Source: UBA6952 sp045562575
GTDB lineage: Bacteria > Chloroflexota > Dehalococcoidia > Lucifugimonadales > UBA6952
DNA: 64,000 bases
Direction of reading: 5' to 3'
Assembly: GCA_045562575.1 (NCBI GenBank)
Contig: JBJKVQ010000028.1
Coordinates: 1 to 64,000 of the forward strand
Positions 61,139 through 64,000 of the stretch are shown one piece after another (the first letter of the stretch is position 1; the number at the start of each line of letters is the position of its first letter). A program made the translations under genes and the position numbers. Below the pieces are notes generated by a model. It was given only the letters and a program-made list of their open reading frames with translations, did no database searches and was not told where the DNA came from.

Positions 61139-61426
61139 TTAATATATATCCATTGCAAAACTGAGACCATCAGGTGTCTCTTTAAAATCAAAAATAACCC
61201 TCTCATATTGGGTTAATAATTGCTCATTTATTAGTAACACAATTTGTTCATTAAATTCTATCTTAGTATCAAATTCTTGCTCTGTATCCAAAACTATTCC
61301 AAAGTCTCCAGGACCAGTCCATGAAGGTGGAGTAGTTAATCTCAAATACTGACCTTCTTCCAAATTCAATCTCTCTAGTGTTTTAGATAATTCCATTTTG
61401 GCATTATCAGTAACTTCTATACTCAT
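61139..61426 (-). CDS. HesB/IscA-fold protein lacking all cysteines
   Basis: 95 aa. The fold text (MSIEVTDNAKMELSKTL....YLRLTTPPSWTGPGDFGIVLDTEQEFDTKIEFNEQIVLLINEQL) follows the HesB/IscA A-type pattern, but there is not a single Cys in the protein, so it cannot ligate Fe-S clusters by the usual three cysteines. Cys-free members are known in some bacteria; role unknown. It lies 10 bases upstream of apt, likely in the same operon. Confidence 0.7.
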   Translation of the reverse strand: MSIEVTDNAKMELSKTLERLNLEEGQYLRLTTPPSWTGPGDFGIVLDTEQEFDTKIEFNEQIVLLINEQLLTQYERVIFDFKETPDGLSFAMDIY

Positions 61427-61525
61427 TATACCTATCCAATCTAATTGCTATTGTCACTATATCTACTAAATGCTAACATTAAATTTCTCAATTTTTTACT
61501 CTATCAATAATAATACATCAAATAT

Positions 61526-62311
61526 ATGACAAACAGAATAAAAAAAACTTTTGAAAATTTACAATTGAATAATAAAAAAGGGATTATATTATATTTAACA
61601 ACCGGTATACCCAACAACGAAACAACAGCCGAATTAGCCTTAGAATTATTTAATTCTGGGGCAGATATAATTGAATTGGGTATTCCTTTCAGTGATCCTC
61701 TGGCAGATGGTGTAACAATACAACAATCAAGCCAAAAAGCCTTAGATAAAGGTGTAAATGTTGATACATGTTTTGATGTTTGCAAAATGATACGTAATAA
61801 AAATGAAAATAATCCTATTATATTAATGGGTTATTACAATCCGATTTTACAATATGGACTAGATGAGTTTGTCGCTAATGCAAAGTCTTGTGGAGTGGAT
61901 GGTGTTATAGTCCCAGATTTACCATTAGAGGAATCTTACGTTTTATTAGATAAATGTTCTTCAAACGATATTAAACTCATATATCTCATAGCACCAACAA
62001 CATCTACAGAAAGAATTAAAGAAATATGTAAAAACGGTGATGGCTTTTTGTATTGTGTAAGCGTTGCAGGTATAACTGGTGCAAGGAATACATTGAGTAC
62101 AGAGGGTATTAATTTAGTTAAGGAAGTTAAGCTACATAGTACCGTACCTGTAGCTTTAGGTTTTGGTATTTCAACAAAAACACAATTAGTTGAAGTAAAT
62201 AAACACGCAGACGCTGGAATAATCGGTAGTGCTTTAGTCAATATTATATCAAATTCTGATGAAAATAATGTGGTACAAAATGCTACAGATTTCTTAAAGG
62301 AATTGCAATAA
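61526..62311 (+). CDS. trpA: Tryptophan synthase alpha chain
   Basis: 261 aa TIM barrel. The catalytic Glu50 in IIELGIPFSDPLADG and Asp61 are intact; GVDGVIVPDLPLEE, TTSTERIKEI and ALGFGISTKTQ follow the family. It cleaves indole-3-glycerol phosphate to indole for TrpB. No trpB is adjacent. There is no ribosome binding site; a TTCTCA (61485) and TAATAA (61508) with 17-base spacing would give a leader of only a few bases. Confidence 0.96.
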   Translation: MTNRIKKTFENLQLNNKKGIILYLTTGIPNNETTAELALELFNSGADIIELGIPFSDPLADGVTIQQSSQKALDKGVNVDTCFDVCKMIRNKNENNPIILMGYYNPILQYGLDEFVANAKSCGVDGVIVPDLPLEESYVLLDKCSSNDIKLIYLIAPTTSTERIKEICKNGDGFLYCVSVAGITGARNTLSTEGINLVKEVKLHSTVPVALGFGISTKTQLVEVNKHADAGIIGSALVNIISNSDENNVVQNATDFLKELQ

Positions 62312-62326
62312 CAAAGGAGAAAATCC

Positions 62327-62707
62327 ATGGCTCAGATAGCATGTCGAGGGATTAGAGGAGCTACGACTGCAGATAATAACGACAGAGAATCAATAATAGA
62401 TGCAACTAAAGAACTATTAGAATCTATTGTTAATGAAAATGATTTGAATGTGGGTGATATTGCGGCAGCTTTTTTCACCACCACAAAAGATCTAACTGCC
62501 GAATACCCAGCAGTTGCTGCAAGAAGATCCTTAGGATGGACAGAAGTTGCTTTGTCTAATACACACGAAATGGAAGTTCCAAACGATATATCGAGATGTA
62601 TTCGTGTATTGATACTTGTTAACACTGATAAAAAACAATCTGAAATTAATAATATTTATTTAAAAGATGCAATCAATTTACGTAATCGTGGATCAGATAT
62701 AAATTAA
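62327..62707 (+). CDS. aroH: Chorismate mutase, AroH type
   Basis: 126 aa trimeric AroH-class enzyme: RGIRGATTADNND, the Arg and Glu of the active site (DIAAAFFTTTKDLTAEYPAVAARRSLGW) and VPNDISRCIRVL. It converts chorismate to prephenate. AAAGGAGAAAA lies 7-10 bases before the ATG. It follows trpA by 15 bases and precedes the DAHP synthase gene. Confidence 0.95.
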   Translation: MAQIACRGIRGATTADNNDRESIIDATKELLESIVNENDLNVGDIAAAFFTTTKDLTAEYPAVAARRSLGWTEVALSNTHEMEVPNDISRCIRVLILVNTDKKQSEINNIYLKDAINLRNRGSDIN

Positions 62708-62723
62708 ACTAAAAAATTATTAA

Positions 62724-62752
62724 TTGACCAAATACAAAAAAAAGTACATAAT
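62724..62752 (+). promoter_or_regulatory. Sigma70 promoter for the DAHP synthase gene
   Basis: TTGACC (62724-62729), a 17-base spacer and CATAAT (62747-62752), about 44 bases before ATG 62797, which has GAGGG as ribosome binding site. Confidence 0.55.
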
Positions 62753-62796
62753 ATCCGCCTCTGATAAAATATTAAATTTGGTTTACTTGAGGGAAT

Positions 62797-63864
62797 ATGA
62801 ATAAAACAGCACAAGATAATCCTGACTTATATGATGCTAATGTCATACAAACACAACCATTACCTGCACCTACAGAACTTATAGAAGAATTTCCTGTATC
62901 TAAAGAACTTGGATATTTTATTAGAACTGGAAGAAATGAAATTCATGATATTCTTACAGGTAAAGACGATAGATTTCTTATTATTGCTGGACCTTGTTCA
63001 ATACATGATACCGATGCAGGTCTAGATTACGCTAAAAGGCTAAAACCATTAACTGAAAAATATAATGATAAGCTTTTAGTTGTAATGAGAGTCTATTTTG
63101 AGAAACCTAGAACTACAGTTGGATGGAAGGGATTAGTTTATGATCCTGACTTAAATGGCACTTTTGATATGGTCAGTGGGTTAAAAAAAGCTAGGAAATT
63201 CCTTCTCGATGTTGCTAACCTTGGACTCTGGTCTGGTACAGAATTCTTAGATCCTATTACACCTCAATATTTTGGGGACCTCATTTCTTGGGGAGCTATT
63301 GGAGCAAGGACTTCAGAAAGTCAAACCCATCGCCAACTTGCAAGTGGTCTCAGTATGCCTATAGGTTTCAAAAACGGCACTGGAGGAAGTATTCAATTAG
63401 CTGTAGATGGAATAATATCCTCAAATTCCAAACATGGATTTCTAGGTGTTGACCGTTCTGGTAAAGCTGCAATTGTGACAACAAGAGGCAACCAAGATGC
63501 GCATCTTATACTTAGAGGTGGCAGTGATAAACCAAACTATGATTCACCATCAGTTTTAGACGCAGTTAATAAACTTAAAGACTCTGGTGCAAATACGAGT
63601 ATTGTTATAGATGCCTCGCATGCTAATTCATTTAAAGACCACACAAAACAACCTGGCGTATTCAGGAATATCATAGATCAACGAATTTCAGGGAACAAAA
63701 ATATCATAGGTCTTATGTTAGAAAGTAATATAAATCCAGGAAATCAGAAATTAGATGAGTCTGATCCTTCAAATTTAGTTTATGGAGTTTCGATTACTGA
63801 TGCCTGTATTGGCTGGGAAGAAACTGAAGTATTGCTCGAAGAAGCATACAAAAGTATAAAATAA
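62797..63864 (+). CDS. aroG: 3-deoxy-7-phosphoheptulonate synthase, class I (AroG/AroF/AroH family)
   Basis: 355 aa. LIIAGPCSIHD, VMRVYFEKPRTTVGWKGL, SWGAIGARTSESQTHRQLASG and IDASHANSFKDHTKQP are classic motifs of the class I-alpha DAHP synthase. It condenses PEP and erythrose-4-phosphate, the first step of aromatic synthesis. Which amino acid inhibits it cannot be read. It has its own promoter. Confidence 0.95.
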   Translation: MNKTAQDNPDLYDANVIQTQPLPAPTELIEEFPVSKELGYFIRTGRNEIHDILTGKDDRFLIIAGPCSIHDTDAGLDYAKRLKPLTEKYNDKLLVVMRVYFEKPRTTVGWKGLVYDPDLNGTFDMVSGLKKARKFLLDVANLGLWSGTEFLDPITPQYFGDLISWGAIGARTSESQTHRQLASGLSMPIGFKNGTGGSIQLAVDGIISSNSKHGFLGVDRSGKAAIVTTRGNQDAHLILRGGSDKPNYDSPSVLDAVNKLKDSGANTSIVIDASHANSFKDHTKQPGVFRNIIDQRISGNKNIIGLMLESNINPGNQKLDESDPSNLVYGVSITDACIGWEETEVLLEEAYKSIK

Positions 63865-63898
63865 TTATTTATTGTTTTCATGTGAATAATTTGGTGAT

Positions 63899-64000
63899 AT
63901 GGACGAACTAAGAACTCAATTAGACTCTTACAATATCCATCAAAATACAATTTTTTCAATTGGAATGTTTGATGGAATTCATTTAGGACACCAACATTTA
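63899..64000 (+). CDS. ribF: Riboflavin kinase/FAD synthetase, 3' truncated by the window edge
   Basis: The first 34 codons only. FSIGMFDGIHLGHQHL matches the nucleotide-binding start of RibF (G.FDG.HLGHQ). It makes FMN and FAD from riboflavin. Only a weak ribosome binding site (TTGGTG) is present before the ATG. Confidence 0.85.
   Translation, partial: MDELRTQLDSYNIHQNTIFSIGMFDGIHLGHQHL

Overview
This window is a gene-dense, AT-rich bacterial chromosome segment with no tRNA, rRNA, insertion sequence, phage gene or CRISPR array that I can see. The gene content suggests a streamlined marine Chloroflexota of the SAR202 type. Supporting points are HspR/MerR control of chaperone operons, a two-subunit 2-oxoacid:ferredoxin oxidoreductase, a YqhQ (DUF1385) gene next to rpmE, a monomeric NADP isocitrate dehydrogenase, a group-2 PyrF, a sulfatase with its own formylglycine-generating enzyme, and several catabolic amidohydrolases. 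This taxonomic call is inferred from gene content only. Compaction is strong: many genes overlap by 4-11 bases, several convergent pairs share their stop codons, and TTG/GTG starts are common.

Layout. 1-2672: Zn/Mn ABC importer, with a truncated solute-binding protein carrying a His-rich tandem repeat, a terminator, then ATPase and permease. 2833-7508: catabolic cluster of class-III PLP enzyme, amidohydrolase and RidA, facing a class-I aminotransferase. 7709-12264: monomeric isocitrate dehydrogenase, sulfatase, formylglycine-generating enzyme and a strong terminator. 12263-16698: Hsp20 divergent from a dnaJ-hspR-clpC operon whose promoter implies a leaderless dnaJ mRNA. 16815-19150: rplU-rpmA-rpmE-yqhQ-ccmE, the CcmE being of the Cys (CxxxY) type. 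19161-25317: korAB, a MidA-like methyltransferase, and ccmABC plus a 39-residue ccmD. 25402-31291: a SUOX-fold oxidoreductase, a lipoprotein, a second hspR with grpE-dnaK and a BON-like protein, then rex.

31288-38820 (minus strand): complete F-type ATP synthase operon atpZ-B-E-F-H-A-G-D-C preceded by a bifunctional-nuclease gene. 38991-47580 (minus strand): pyrimidine operon pyrB-pyrC-carA-(unknown membrane protein)-carB-pyrF behind a leader with an intrinsic terminator and a possible PyrR-type element. 47707-49079: FAD and 2Fe-2S subunits of a xanthine-dehydrogenase-type enzyme without the molybdenum subunit. 49124-52620: a TPP riboswitch with a readable terminator/antiterminator switch controlling thiZ-thiX-thiY-thiD, a pyrimidine-precursor salvage operon. 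52617-57424: EamA exporter, AlaX editing protein, a ComD/ComE-like ThDP decarboxylase pair, a TPR protein and an unknown protein. 57440-61426: D-aminoacylase, MmgE/PrpD protein, apt and a cysteine-free HesB-fold protein. 61526-64000: trpA, aroH, aroG and the first 34 codons of ribF.

No wholly new multi-gene system was identified. The best leads are small or local: the pyr attenuator and the membrane protein inside its operon, the leaderless heat-shock promoter, a HAIR-like site at hspR2, the CoxMS pair without CoxL, the cysteine-less HesB protein, His-rich inserts in two membrane-associated proteins, and two or three very short ORFs.
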